Assembly: GCF_002879855.1 (NCBI RefSeq)
Contig: NZ_PNYB01000010.1
Span: forward strand, 1 to 64,000
DNA from: Trinickia soli
GTDB lineage: Bacteria > Pseudomonadota > Gammaproteobacteria > Burkholderiales > Burkholderiaceae
Direction: 5' to 3'
Length of the DNA stretch: 64,000 nucleotides
Positions 26,173 to 34,968 of the stretch are shown piece after piece. Each line of letters opens with the position of its first letter. Positions within the stretch are counted from its first letter, which is position 1. The notes under the pieces were generated by a model. It worked only from the letters and a program-made list of their open reading frames with translations, had not been told where the DNA came from and made no database searches. The position numbers and the translations under genes were made by a program.

Positions 26173-27687
26173 TCAACGGATGGCGAACGCATCGCGCAAG
26201 CGTTGCGCGATCTGTCGTGCCTCCTCGGCCGAGCCCACGTTCGTGAATCCCATCAATACACCGCGTTGATGGCGCTGCGCATTCGCGTAGCGCTCCGACA
26301 ACGCCTGACAATGGAGCCCGGCCTGCTGAGCGCGGCGCGCAAGCGTGCGGTCGCCAAGCGGGGACCGCACGCGTACCACGAGATGCATCCCGCCGCGCGT
26401 CTGTTCGACATAGAGTTGCGCGCCGAAAACGTCATGCAGCGCTTGCACCAACCAGGCGCGACGACGCGCATACAGCAACCGCATCTTCTTGAGGTGGCGT
26501 GCGAAATGCCCCCCCGCCATGAAGTCTGCGACCGTCGCCTGCAACAAACGGGCACCGCGGTTCTGCGCCGCTTGAACGGCTTCTTCAAACGACGACGCAA
26601 CGGCTTTCGGCACGACCAGGTAGCCGAGCGATAACGCCGGGAACAATACCTTCGAAAAGCTGCCCGCGTAGATGACTCGATCGCGTGCATCGAGGCTTTT
26701 TAACGCCGGCAGCGTCGGCCCCGAGTAGTGAAACTCGCCGTCGTAATCGTCTTCAAAGACCCAGCCGTTCGCTTGCGACGCCCAGTCGAGCAACGCGAGC
26801 CTGCGCGACACTGTCATCGACACGCACAACGGCGCGTGATGCGACGGCGTGACGACTGCCATGCTGGCGTGCGGCGCCGTGTCCCGCCCCACGGACTCAT
26901 CCAAGCCCTCTTCGTCGACCCGCACCGGATGCTCGATCATCGACGCGCGCTCCAGCACCGTACGCGTCGGCGGGTAGCAAGGGTCCTCGATCCAGACCGT
27001 ATTGCCACGCTGTAGCAACACGCCGACCGCCAACTCGAGCGAGGCGCAGTAGCCGGTCGTCACGAATACCTGATCGACGCCGCACACAATGCCGCGCGAC
27101 GCCAGCAGGTACGCCGCGATCGCTTGCCGAAGTGCGGGCTCACCGCACGGGTCGCCATACCCCAGATCAGCCGGCGAGGTGGCGCGAATTCGTCGGGACG
27201 CGAGCCTCGACCAGAGCTTGCGTGGAAACGCATCGAGCGCCGGGATGCCCAATTGCAGCGGCAGCGGCCGCCGCATCTGCAGTGCGCCGAACGGCGGAGC
27301 GCCCGTTGACGGTGAGCGTAGCGGCGAGAGCGACAGCGCGCCCGGCCGTGCCGCCGCCAGCGCACGCGGCACGCGCGGCGAGGCGGGCAGGTTCGGCGAA
27401 ACGACCGTGCCGGCAGGGCCGCGGGCCAACAGATAGCCTTCGCCGGCCAGCCGCTGATAGGCCGCTTCGACGGTCCCGCGCGCCACGCCCAGCTCGCTGG
27501 CAAGGGCCCGCGCGGACGCGACTCGCGCACCGGGCGCAAGCACGCCCGTGTCGATCGCCGTCAGCACGCGTTCATAGATTTGCCGTGCAAGCGGCACGCG
27601 CTTGCGCCGATCGATGCGCGCAATGGGCATGTCGTCACGGGTACCGGCGCTGCGCGGCTGCAATGCCGAAACCGATGGCCTGGTCAT
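26173..27687 (-). CDS. MocR/PdxR-family regulator (GntR helix-turn-helix plus aminotransferase domain)
   Basis: A 504-residue protein with an N-terminal GntR winged helix (PLARQIYERVLTAIDTGVLAPGARVASARALASELGVARGTVEAAY-type pattern, about residues 30-95) and a class I aminotransferase-like domain. The PLP-lysine is in AGSFSKVLFPALSLGYLVVP. Such proteins usually control vitamin B6, GABA or amino acid genes. It is divergent from a short epimerase gene, its likely target. ATG 27687 is used; ATG 27630 (MPIARIDRR) is possible. It converges on gbdR with a 7-bp gap and is probably unrelated to betaine. Confidence 0.9.
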   Translation of the reverse strand: MTRPSVSALQPRSAGTRDDMPIARIDRRKRVPLARQIYERVLTAIDTGVLAPGARVASARALASELGVARGTVEAAYQRLAGEGYLLARGPAGTVVSPNLPASPRVPRALAAARPGALSLSPLRSPSTGAPPFGALQMRRPLPLQLGIPALDAFPRKLWSRLASRRIRATSPADLGYGDPCGEPALRQAIAAYLLASRGIVCGVDQVFVTTGYCASLELAVGVLLQRGNTVWIEDPCYPPTRTVLERASMIEHPVRVDEEGLDESVGRDTAPHASMAVVTPSHHAPLCVSMTVSRRLALLDWASQANGWVFEDDYDGEFHYSGPTLPALKSLDARDRVIYAGSFSKVLFPALSLGYLVVPKAVASSFEEAVQAAQNRGARLLQATVADFMAGGHFARHLKKMRLLYARRRAWLVQALHDVFGAQLYVEQTRGGMHLVVRVRSPLGDRTLARRAQQAGLHCQALSERYANAQRHQRGVLMGFTNVGSAEEARQIAQRLRDAFAIR

Positions 27688-27764
27688 TTTTCTCGATTTT
27701 GGTCCTTATCATTGGTGCATGGTACGTCCAAACTGAGTCCCGTCAACCACGAAGGATCTCAACC

Positions 27765-28520
27765 ATGAGCGAGCGAATCTTTTTAGCCGGCGCTGCGGGC
27801 GCCGTCGGTTCGGCATTGACGCCCTTGCTGGTCGGCGCAGGCTATGAGGTCTACGGCACCACGCGACACCTCGATCGCACCGACGCGATCCGCGCGGCAG
27901 GGGCCCATCCGATCCTCGTCGATGTCTTCGACCGGGCAACGTTGGCCGATGCAATCGAGCGCGTTGCACCGGCAATCGTCATTCACCAACTGACCGATCT
28001 GCCGCCCGCGCTCGATCCGACCCGGATGGCCGACGCCGTGGCCCGTAACGCACGCATCCGCGCCGAAGGAACGGCCAACCTCGTGACAGCGGCGCGAGCT
28101 GCCGGGTGTGCGCATATCGTCGCGCAGAGCATCGCGTGGGCTTATGCGGCTGGCCAGGCGCCCTATAGCGAATCGCAGCCGCTCGATACGGCCGCCGAGG
28201 GAGCGCGCGCCATAACCGTCAACGGCGTGGTGGCACTCGAGCGCCATGTTCTGGCCTTCAACGATTGCGGCGGCGTGGGGACCGTGCTGCGATACGGCAA
28301 TCTGTACGGACCCGGCACCGGCCGCGACGTCGCGCAAGGCGCCAGCCCGTTGCACGTCGATGCAGCCGCATGGGCCGCACTGCTGGCCGTGCAGCGCGCG
28401 ACGAGCGGAGTCTTCAACATTGCCGAAGATCACGCCGAAGTGTCGAACCGAAAAGCCAAACGCGAATTGGGCTGGCGCCCCGACCTGCGGCTCGCCATGC
28501 CGGAAAACGCACGCGATTGA
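27765..28520 (+). CDS. NAD(P)-dependent epimerase/dehydratase family protein
   Basis: A 251-residue extended short-chain dehydrogenase. The N-terminal Rossmann motif is LAGAAGAVGSALTPLL. VVALERHVLA occupies the region of the usual YxxxK and appears degenerate, while RYGNLYGPGTG matches the family. It is shorter than classical UDP-sugar epimerases (about 310-340) and typical of compact NAD-dependent reductases of unknown substrate. It starts 77 bp from the divergent MocR-type gene, which probably regulates it, and ends 3 bp before the convergent LysR gene. Confidence 0.8.
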   Translation: MSERIFLAGAAGAVGSALTPLLVGAGYEVYGTTRHLDRTDAIRAAGAHPILVDVFDRATLADAIERVAPAIVIHQLTDLPPALDPTRMADAVARNARIRAEGTANLVTAARAAGCAHIVAQSIAWAYAAGQAPYSESQPLDTAAEGARAITVNGVVALERHVLAFNDCGGVGTVLRYGNLYGPGTGRDVAQGASPLHVDAAAWAALLAVQRATSGVFNIAEDHAEVSNRKAKRELGWRPDLRLAMPENARD

Positions 28521-28523
28521 CGA

Positions 28524-29426
28524 TCAACCGGCCATCGCGACGCGATCGGCTTGCGCGCCGATCCGTTCCGCAAGAAAGTCCACGAGCGCGCGTACGCGTT
28601 TGGGCAGCGCGCGCTTGCCCGGCCAGACGAGATGCACAGGCGCGGGCTCGGGCTCGAATCCCGTCAACACCATCTCGACGGCTCCCGCCTCGACGTACTC
28701 CTGCACCTGCCAAAGCGGCGCACGCGCCACGCCAAGCCCGGCCAAGGCAGCCGCATTGCACGCTTGCGCGTGGCTCGAGCGGAACCGTCCGGCCACGCGG
28801 ACCGTTCTGCCGTCGGGGCCAAACGCCCACGTTTCCTCGTCGACGCTCTTGCGCAACAGGCACTCGTGGTTGGATAGATCTTCGGGCACGCGCGGGTGGC
28901 CCCTCGCGGCAAAGTAAGCTGGCGCACCGAATATCACGCGTCGCAACGTGCCGATACGCTTCGCCTTGAGATCCGAAGACGGCAGCACGCCGAGCCTCAA
29001 CGAAAGGTCGATGCGCTCTTCCGCCAAGTCGACATGCCGCTCCGACAGCACGAGCTCGATCGTAACGCCGCCATGCAACTGCATGAAATCGGCGACAACC
29101 GGCGCCACATGCTGCGTCCCGAACCACGTCGGCGCGGCGAGGCGAATTGCACCGCGCAATTGAAGTCCCTGATCGGCGAGCATTTCGCGTGCGGCCGCGA
29201 TCTCCCGCACCGCGGGCCGAATCCGCTCGATAAACGCCATGCAGCCAGGCGTCGGATAAACATGCCGCGTCGTGCGATTGAACAGCGTCACACCCAGTTG
29301 CTGTTCCATCGCGGCAAGCGTGCGGCTGACCGATTGCAAGGAACGCCCCAAGGTTGCCGCTGCCGCGGTCAAGCTGCCCTGATCGGCCACGGCAAGCAGG
29401 ACTGCGTAGTCTTCATTCGCCTTCAT
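28524..29426 (-). CDS. LysR-family transcriptional regulator
   Basis: A 300-residue LTTR. The winged helix-turn-helix occupies residues 5-64 (AVADQGSLTAAAATLGRSLQSVSRTLAAMEQ-type pattern), followed by the two-lobe effector domain. It belongs to the large CrgA/DsdC-like group. It is divergent from the GlcG-like gene at 29564, and a perfect 10-bp inverted repeat lies between them. The target is inferred to be that neighbour. Confidence 0.9.
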   Translation of the reverse strand: MKANEDYAVLLAVADQGSLTAAAATLGRSLQSVSRTLAAMEQQLGVTLFNRTTRHVYPTPGCMAFIERIRPAVREIAAAREMLADQGLQLRGAIRLAAPTWFGTQHVAPVVADFMQLHGGVTIELVLSERHVDLAEERIDLSLRLGVLPSSDLKAKRIGTLRRVIFGAPAYFAARGHPRVPEDLSNHECLLRKSVDEETWAFGPDGRTVRVAGRFRSSHAQACNAAALAGLGVARAPLWQVQEYVEAGAVEMVLTGFEPEPAPVHLVWPGKRALPKRVRALVDFLAERIGAQADRVAMAG

Positions 29427-29461
29427 TTGCCTTCATTCCTTTGATTCTCTCGGTTTTCGGA

Positions 29462-29516
29462 AGAATGTAAGCCGGCTGGCGCCGCTACTCATGGCACAGC
29501 GCAAGCCTTACATTCT
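29462..29516. promoter_or_regulatory. Perfect 10-bp inverted repeat between lysR and glcG-like genes
   Basis: AGAATGTAAG (29462-29471) and CTTACATTCT (29507-29516) are exact reverse complements 45 bp apart centre to centre, about four helical turns. They lie in the 137-bp divergent region, ending 48 bp before the GlcG-like start codon. Candidate paired operator for the LysR protein. Confidence 0.6.
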
Positions 29517-29563
29517 ATCCACGGCGATACATCGCCTTCGATTTACTTTCACGGAGAACGGAT

Positions 29564-30001
29564 ATGACCCATGAAACCCGCTTGCCCATGACGCCTCGCT
29601 ACGGCGCGCCGATTACGCTCGAAACCGCGCAGCGTGTCGCACTGGCTGCACAGCGCGAAGCGGAACGCAACAACTGGCCGATGGTGATTGCGATTGTCGA
29701 TAGCGGCGGACATCTCGTCTTGCAGCATCGGCTCGATCAGGCACAGCTCGGCAGCATCGAAGTCGCGCGCCAGAAGGCGGAGACGGCGGTGCGTTTTCGT
29801 CGCCCCACGAAGCGATTCGAAGATGCGCTCTCGCAAGGCGGCCTGCATCTGCGATTGCTGGGCATGACGAACCTGACGCCGCTCGACGGCGGGCTGCCGC
29901 TCGTTCTCGATGGCGAAGTGATCGGCGCGATCGGGGTCTCGGGCATGCAGTCGCACGAAGATGCCCAGGTTGCCGAGGCCGGCGTGGGGGCCTTGAACTG
30001 A
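29564..30001 (+). CDS. GlcG/HbpS-like protein
   Basis: A 145-residue member of the GlcG/HbpS family (often annotated haem-binding). It contains the family pattern MVIAIVDSGGHLVLQHRLDQAQLGSI and ends GVSGMQSHEDAQVAEAGV. Members occur beside oxidoreductase genes and some bind haem or degraded cofactors, but the biochemical role is unclear. It is divergent from the LysR regulator and convergent with the TetR gene. The 10-bp inverted repeat upstream suggests control by the LysR protein. Confidence 0.85.
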   Translation: MTHETRLPMTPRYGAPITLETAQRVALAAQREAERNNWPMVIAIVDSGGHLVLQHRLDQAQLGSIEVARQKAETAVRFRRPTKRFEDALSQGGLHLRLLGMTNLTPLDGGLPLVLDGEVIGAIGVSGMQSHEDAQVAEAGVGALN

Positions 30002-30027
30002 CCGCCGATTATCCGACTGCGTGCCGG

Positions 30028-30696
30028 CTACTTTCCGCTCACGGCCGCGCCGGCGCCGCATATCATCGCGACGCCGGCCTGCGCGGTTGCGCGCAGCGCA
30101 GCACGTTTATCACCGGCGCGCGAGCGCACCGCGAGCGTATGCAGGATGGCCGAAGCGATCTTTGCGAGCATGGCGGCATCGGCATGCGCATCCAATTCGC
30201 CGTCGGCCTGGGCTCGAACGAGACGCGCCTCGAATGCGCGATCGAACGAACGCAGACCGTTGCCGAGGATATCGCGCACGGCCTCGTCTCCGGCCGCTTC
30301 GACGGCAGCCGTGCCGATCAGAAAACAGCCCTTCGCAGGGCTGCCCGCGCGAAAGTAGAGATCCAACGCAAGGTCGTACACATGCTGGAGCGCCGCTTTC
30401 AGGGGCATCTCGCGGGCCAACGCCTGCTCCATCGCTGCGCGGTTGGCTTGCACGTAGCGCTCGAGCGTCGCCACGTAGAGCGCGTGCTTATCCCCGAACG
30501 CGCCGTATAAGCTCGGACGATTCATGCCCATCGCGACGCTCAATTCGTCGAGCGTCGTCGCGCTGTAACCGCGTTCCCAGAACGTATCGCGCGCCTGTGC
30601 AAGCGCCACGTCCATATCGTAGGCGCGCGGCCTGCCGCGCGAGCGCCTTGCTTGCGCACTTTCGCCCATTTCCTTGACTTTGCTTTTTTGTACCAT
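30028..30696 (-). CDS. TetR-family transcriptional repressor
   Basis: About 222 residues. The helix-turn-helix is near the N-terminus (FWERGYSATTLDELSVAMGMNRPSLYGAFGDK). The rest is the helical ligand domain with a C-terminal part typical of the AcrR/YxaF group. Start choice is uncertain: ATG 30696 has no good ribosome site, ATG 30669 is an alternative, and a GTG at 30735 extends the frame. One of two operator-like elements overlaps ATG 30696, which would give tight autorepression. It is divergent from a glutathione S-transferase gene, its likely target. It is not BetI: the sequence does not match and the bet genes are distant. Confidence 0.9.
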   Translation of the reverse strand: MVQKSKVKEMGESAQARRSRGRPRAYDMDVALAQARDTFWERGYSATTLDELSVAMGMNRPSLYGAFGDKHALYVATLERYVQANRAAMEQALAREMPLKAALQHVYDLALDLYFRAGSPAKGCFLIGTAAVEAAGDEAVRDILGNGLRSFDRAFEARLVRAQADGELDAHADAAMLAKIASAILHTLAVRSRAGDKRAALRATAQAGVAMICGAGAAVSGK

Positions 30697-30708
30697 CGTG
30701 AATAAAAA
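30686..30708 (+). promoter_or_regulatory. TetR operator candidate, copy 1
   Basis: The 23-bp element starts TTTTGTACCATCGTG and ends AATAAAAA. It matches the reverse complement of copy 2 at 20 of 23 positions. It overlaps the proposed tetR start codon. Confidence 0.6.
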
Positions 30709-30724
30709 TACTTGACGCATCTGA

Positions 30725-30747
30725 TTTTTGTTCACTATAGTACAAAA
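30725..30747 (-). promoter_or_regulatory. TetR operator candidate, copy 2
   Basis: The reverse complement reads TTTTGTACTATAGTG then AACAAAAA, inverted relative to copy 1 with centres 39 bp apart. The outer arms (TTTTGT and ACAAAA) are themselves an inverted pair. It ends 24 bp before the GST start codon. Confidence 0.6.
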
Positions 30748-30770
30748 TCATGACAACAAGGGGAATCGGT

Positions 30771-31403
30771 ATGGAACTGTACTTCTCACCGCTCGCCTGC
30801 TCTTTAGCGACCCGCATCACGTTCTACGAAGCCGGCTATGAGGCGCAGTACACCCGGGTGGATACGAAACGCAAGCGGCTGGAAAACGGCGGGGATTTTT
30901 TTGCGGTCAATCCGATGGGCCAGGTGCCGGTCTTGCGCACGGACGACGGCGAGTTGCTATTCGAGAACACGGCAATCCTGCCTTACGTGGCCGATCGCTT
31001 TCCTGCGGCCGGGCTCGTGCCGGCGACAGCGCTCGAACGCGCTCGCGCGCAACAGTGGCTCGGGTTCATCGGCACCGAATTGCATAAAGCGGCGTTCGTG
31101 CCGCTACTCGATCCCACGGCAAGCGAAGACGTGAAGCGCTATGCGCGCGAGAAGGTCGCACGGCCGATGTCGGTGTTGCAACGACACTTGTCGGAACGCG
31201 AGTGGCTGGTTGGCGCATTCAGCGTCGCCGACATTTACCTGGCTGTCGTCCTGAATTGGGCGCGCTACTGCGACGTCGATCTCGCCCAGTGGCCGGCCGT
31301 GCTCGATTTCTTCAAGCGCGCGTCGGCGCGGCCCGCCTTGGCGCGCGCGTTCGCCGAGGAAATCGCACTCTATCGCGCCGAACTCGCGCGTGAGCAGGCC
31401 TGA
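30771..31403 (+). CDS. Glutathione S-transferase
   Basis: A 210-residue cytosolic GST with the N-terminal thioredoxin-like domain (MELYFSPLACSLATRITFYEAG; the Ser/Cys region near residue 10 is the usual glutathione-activating site), the conserved VPVL and ENTAI glutathione-binding segments, and a helical C-terminal domain. It conjugates glutathione to electrophiles. ATG 30771 has an AAGGGG ribosome site and is preferred to ATG 30750. It is divergent from tetR with two operator-like elements between them, so induction by a toxic electrophile is the likely logic. Confidence 0.92.
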   Translation: MELYFSPLACSLATRITFYEAGYEAQYTRVDTKRKRLENGGDFFAVNPMGQVPVLRTDDGELLFENTAILPYVADRFPAAGLVPATALERARAQQWLGFIGTELHKAAFVPLLDPTASEDVKRYAREKVARPMSVLQRHLSEREWLVGAFSVADIYLAVVLNWARYCDVDLAQWPAVLDFFKRASARPALARAFAEEIALYRAELAREQA

Positions 31404-31438
31404 CACCCCGATGGCGCGCGACTTGCGCGCGCTCTCAC

Positions 31439-31903
31439 TCAGTCGATAAGGTCACGCACCGGCAGACCGTTTGCTTCGCAGTACTGACGATATGCCTCCA
31501 ATTGGGTGGCGGCCGAAACACGATTTCTCACGCTACCGTCCGCGGCCAGAAACTCGACTTCACCATGCACGACGACGAGCACGGTCAACGGCACGTCGCC
31601 CACGACCTTCCACCAATCGGTGTTGCCCGGCGGCTCGTATACATAGTCGCCGGGGCCGATGCATTCGCCGGTGCAGAGCAGGCGCTCGCCCTTCAGATTG
31701 AACGCATGGATTTCGCCGGTATGCCGATGCAATGGCATCGTTGCGCCCGGGCTCATGCGCATCATTTCGACGAAACCCCGGCCGTCGGCGAAGAAACGTA
31801 GCGGCTTCCACGATTTGACCGGCGACTCGGGAATCCATGGCATGTCGTGCCCGCTGATCGTGCGAGCTGGAAGATATTGGATCAGCGACTCAGTTTGGCT
31901 CAT
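31439..31903 (-). CDS. Cupin-domain protein, 2,4'-dihydroxyacetophenone dioxygenase-like
   Basis: A 154-residue single cupin. The metal-binding histidines are in PLHRHTGEIHAFNLKGE, and the second cupin motif is in PGDYVYEPPGNTDWWKV. The pattern resembles the 2,4'-dihydroxyacetophenone dioxygenase/ChrR-like cupins. It may be an iron dioxygenase, but the substrate is not certain. It is divergent from a MocR-type regulator 96 bp away, which probably controls it. Confidence 0.82.
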   Translation of the reverse strand: MSQTESLIQYLPARTISGHDMPWIPESPVKSWKPLRFFADGRGFVEMMRMSPGATMPLHRHTGEIHAFNLKGERLLCTGECIGPGDYVYEPPGNTDWWKVVGDVPLTVLVVVHGEVEFLAADGSVRNRVSAATQLEAYRQYCEANGLPVRDLID

Positions 31904-31999
31904 GATGGGCGGCTCCTGTTAGCGGCGACGATTGCGTCGTCTCATGAGTCAACTTTAGCGATACACTGGCTTATTTTTGAGCCACTTCATCGTTTGTTT

Positions 32000-33475
32000 A
32001 TGGAACCAGTTTTCGAGTTTCCATTGGATCTCGACAAGCGCGGCCGCGAGAGTCTCGCGCAGCGGCTCCATCAACGCCTGCGCGCTGCGATCGTCGAAAA
32101 ACGATTGCCGCCCGGAGCCCGCCTGCCCTCGACGCGCCGCGTGGCCGAGGCATACGGTCTGGCCCGCAACACCGTCATCGCCGCCTACGACTTGTTGATG
32201 GCCGAAGGTTTCATCGTCACCCGGCCGGGTGCTTCCGCGCAGGTCGCGGACCTGGGTCTCGGCCGGCGGCTTGCGGGCCGTAGGCGCCCGCCGCGGCTCA
32301 TAGCGGCGCCGGCGCTCGAGTGGCGCAGAGCTGAGCCGAGCGAAACGAACGCAACGGACGCTGCGGGCGCACGCCTCCCGGCCTCGCAAGGTTTCGCGCT
32401 GGGGGTGCCGGACCACCGCTGGTTTCCCACTGACATCTGGCGCCGGCTGTTACTTCGGGGCGCCAGCATTTCGTTGCCCGACTCATTCGGTTATCCACCT
32501 GCCGAAGGCCGGCCTTCGCTACGCGCAGCCATTGCACAACATGTGGCTTCCACGCGCGCCGTCGTCTGCGCCGAACGCGATGTAGTCGTCACCTGCGGCG
32601 CGCAGCAGGCGTTCGACCTGCTTGCGCGCGTGCTCGTCAAACGCGGACACACGAAGGTCGCCATCGAAAATCCCGGCTATCCTCCGCTGCGCTCGGCACT
32701 GCGCGCAGCCGGCGCGCAACTTGTGCCGATTCCCGTGGACGACGAAGGGCTCGTCGTCGATAGCTTGCCTGCAGACGTGCGAATCGTCTGCGTGACCCCC
32801 TCACATCAATTTCCGACCGGCGTCGCCATGTCGCTCGCACGTCGACGCGCCTTGCTCGAGTTCGCGCGGCGCAATGCGGCGGTCATCATCGAGGACGATT
32901 ACGACGGCGAATTCCGCTACGGCACGCAGCCGCTCGACGCGCTGCAAACGCTCGATCGCGAAGCCAAAGTCGTCTATGTCGGCACATTCTCGAAAAGCAT
33001 GTTCCCGTCGCTGCGACTCGGCTATGTGGTCGCGCCGGCCTGGTTGATCGCCGCGCTATCCGCCACCAAGCAAGCCGCGGACAACGGCGGCAACACTGCG
33101 GTCCAGGAAACGTTGGCCCGGTTCATTCTCGACGGCCATCTGGCGCGCTATGCACGTGCGATGCGCAAGCGCTACGCGAGCCGACGCGATACATTGCTGG
33201 CCGCGATCGAAAGCGAACTCGACGACTGGCTCATTGCCGTGCCGCCAAGTGCCGGCATTCATCTGTATGCGCGTTATCGCGATCGTCGTCAGGCGAAGCG
33301 GATTGCCACGCTGGCCGCACAGTACGCGCACGGCGCACAACCGGTCAGCGATTTTCTCGTTCAGCGGGAATCATCGATCGGCGATGGTATCGCCTTCGGT
33401 TTTGGCGCCCTCGACGAACTCGAAATCAAGAGGTCGATCAGGGCTTTGGCGCGCGCGTTGAAGCGCGGCCATTAG
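32000..33475 (+). CDS. MocR/PdxR-family regulator (second copy)
   Basis: A 491-residue protein with a GntR winged helix (about residues 14-80, LPSTRRVAEAYGLARNTVIAAYDLL) joined to an aminotransferase-like domain with PLP-lysine in VGTFSKSMFPSLRLGYVVAP. ATG 32000 begins MEPVFEFPLDLDKRGRE, typical for the family; upstream in-frame starts add non-family sequence. An inverted pair TGGCT / AGCCA lies in the 96-bp divergent region with the cupin gene. It is unrelated at operon level to fdhA, with which it converges. Confidence 0.9.
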   Translation: MEPVFEFPLDLDKRGRESLAQRLHQRLRAAIVEKRLPPGARLPSTRRVAEAYGLARNTVIAAYDLLMAEGFIVTRPGASAQVADLGLGRRLAGRRRPPRLIAAPALEWRRAEPSETNATDAAGARLPASQGFALGVPDHRWFPTDIWRRLLLRGASISLPDSFGYPPAEGRPSLRAAIAQHVASTRAVVCAERDVVVTCGAQQAFDLLARVLVKRGHTKVAIENPGYPPLRSALRAAGAQLVPIPVDDEGLVVDSLPADVRIVCVTPSHQFPTGVAMSLARRRALLEFARRNAAVIIEDDYDGEFRYGTQPLDALQTLDREAKVVYVGTFSKSMFPSLRLGYVVAPAWLIAALSATKQAADNGGNTAVQETLARFILDGHLARYARAMRKRYASRRDTLLAAIESELDDWLIAVPPSAGIHLYARYRDRRQAKRIATLAAQYAHGAQPVSDFLVQRESSIGDGIAFGFGALDELEIKRSIRALARALKRGH

Positions 33476-33594
33476 CGGCGCCGCGGCGTCAAAGTCGATG
33501 GACGACCAAGCCGGAAAACTGCGCGCGGCGGCATCTGTCTTCAAGGTACCCGGCAGCGCGAGGCTGCCGGCCCACGCGTAACGAAGATCGATCG

Positions 33595-34791
33595 TCAGGC
33601 GGCCTTGAGCATCCCGTGCGGATCGATCACGAACTTGCGCGGCGCGCCGCCATCGAACTCTCGATAGCCCTCGGGGGCTTGATCGAGCGAAATGACGGTC
33701 ACGTTGACTATCTTCGCGATCGGCAACCTGTCCCACAGGATCGCTTGCATCAGATTGCGGTTGTACTTCATCACGGGCGTTTGCCCCGTATGGAACGAAT
33801 GCGACTTGGCCCACCCCAGGCCGAGCCGCAGACTCAAGCTCCCGCGTCGGGCCGCCGCATCCTGCGAGCCCGGATCGTCGGTGACGTAAAGGCCCGGGAT
33901 GCCGATGGCGCCGGCGGCGCGCGTGATCTCCATGAGCGAGTTCAACACCGTCGCCGGCGCTTCCTGCGTGTGGGCATTGCCGTGTCCATGGGCCTCGAAG
34001 CCCACGCAATCGACGGCGCAATCCACTTCCGGCTTGCCCAGAATCTGCTCGATCTGCTCGCCTAGCGACGCGTCGAGCGACAAATTGACGGTTTCAAAGC
34101 CCATTGCCTTCGCGTGTGCAAGGCGCTGTTCATTCATGTCGCCTACGATCGTCACCGCAGCGCCAAGCAAGCGCGCCGAAGCCGCGGCCGCCATGCCGAC
34201 CGGCCCCGCGCCGGCGATGTAGACGGTCGAGCCCGGTTTGACGCCTGCGGTCACCGCACCGTGATAGCCGGTCGGCAAAATATCGGACAAGCACGTGAGA
34301 TCGCGAATCTTCGATAGTGCCTGGTCGCGATCGGGAAACTTCAGCAGATTGAAATCGGCGTACGGCACCAGCACGTATTCCGCTTGCCCGCCAATCCATC
34401 CACCCATGTCGACGTAGCCATATGCGCCGCCCGCGCGCGACCCGTTGACGTTCAGGCAGACGCCCGTATGCTGGTCCTTGCACATGGGGCATCGGCCGCA
34501 AGCGACGTTGAACGGCACCGAAACGAGGTCGCCGATTTTCAGCGTTTCCACGTCGCGCCCCACTTCCACGACTTCGCCCGTGATTTCGTGGCCAAGCACG
34601 AGCCCGACCGGAGCCGTCGTGCGACCGCGCACCATGTGTTGATCGGAGCCGCAAATATTCGTGCTGACGACTTTCAGAATCGCGCCGTGTTGGATCGAGC
34701 GGCCGCTCGGATCGACCATCTTCGGATAATCGATCGACTGCACTTCGACCTTGCCTGAACCCTGATACACGACACCTCGGTTGCTGCTCAT
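33595..34791 (-). CDS. fdhA: Glutathione-independent formaldehyde dehydrogenase
   Basis: A 398-residue zinc-dependent NAD enzyme of the Pseudomonas putida formaldehyde dehydrogenase type. Catalytic zinc motifs are NICGSDQH and GHEITGEV. The structural zinc loop is CGRCPMCKDQHTGVC. The NAD fold is YIAGAGPVGMAAAA. It oxidises the formaldehyde released by GbcAB, DgcAB and sarcosine oxidase to formate. It is divergent from betB with the proposed shared operator between them. Relative to the gene, that operator has the same orientation as at choV and the orphan binding-protein gene. Confidence 0.95.
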   Translation of the reverse strand: MSSNRGVVYQGSGKVEVQSIDYPKMVDPSGRSIQHGAILKVVSTNICGSDQHMVRGRTTAPVGLVLGHEITGEVVEVGRDVETLKIGDLVSVPFNVACGRCPMCKDQHTGVCLNVNGSRAGGAYGYVDMGGWIGGQAEYVLVPYADFNLLKFPDRDQALSKIRDLTCLSDILPTGYHGAVTAGVKPGSTVYIAGAGPVGMAAAASARLLGAAVTIVGDMNEQRLAHAKAMGFETVNLSLDASLGEQIEQILGKPEVDCAVDCVGFEAHGHGNAHTQEAPATVLNSLMEITRAAGAIGIPGLYVTDDPGSQDAAARRGSLSLRLGLGWAKSHSFHTGQTPVMKYNRNLMQAILWDRLPIAKIVNVTVISLDQAPEGYREFDGGAPRKFVIDPHGMLKAA

Positions 34792-34936
34792 CGTATTCGT
34801 CTCCTTTCGTCTCGATCGCCGACGGGCGACCCATCTGGCGGCGGATGGCGCATGCAAAAGGAATGGGACCCTGCGCGACCCGCTCGCTGCCGTTTGCAGC
34901 GTAGTCCTCAACGGGTGCGCGCAATCGTACAAAACG

Positions 34937-34968
34937 CGACACATGCTTGCTAGAACCCGACACAGGCG
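34937..34968 (+). promoter_or_regulatory. Proposed shared choline/betaine operator (fdhA / betBA)
   Basis: CGACACATGC-TTGC (34937-34950) and CGACACAGGCG (34958-34968) repeat the half-site CGACACA at a 21-bp period. Extended to 34972, the element matches the choV element at 29 of 36 positions. It lies about 90-120 bp before betB and 146 bp before fdhA. Confidence 0.7.

Noticed and set aside
30028-30696. BetI choline repressor
   Set aside because: The helix-turn-helix and C-terminal regions do not resemble BetI, the gene is 5 kb from betBA, and its operator copies flank the GST promoter.
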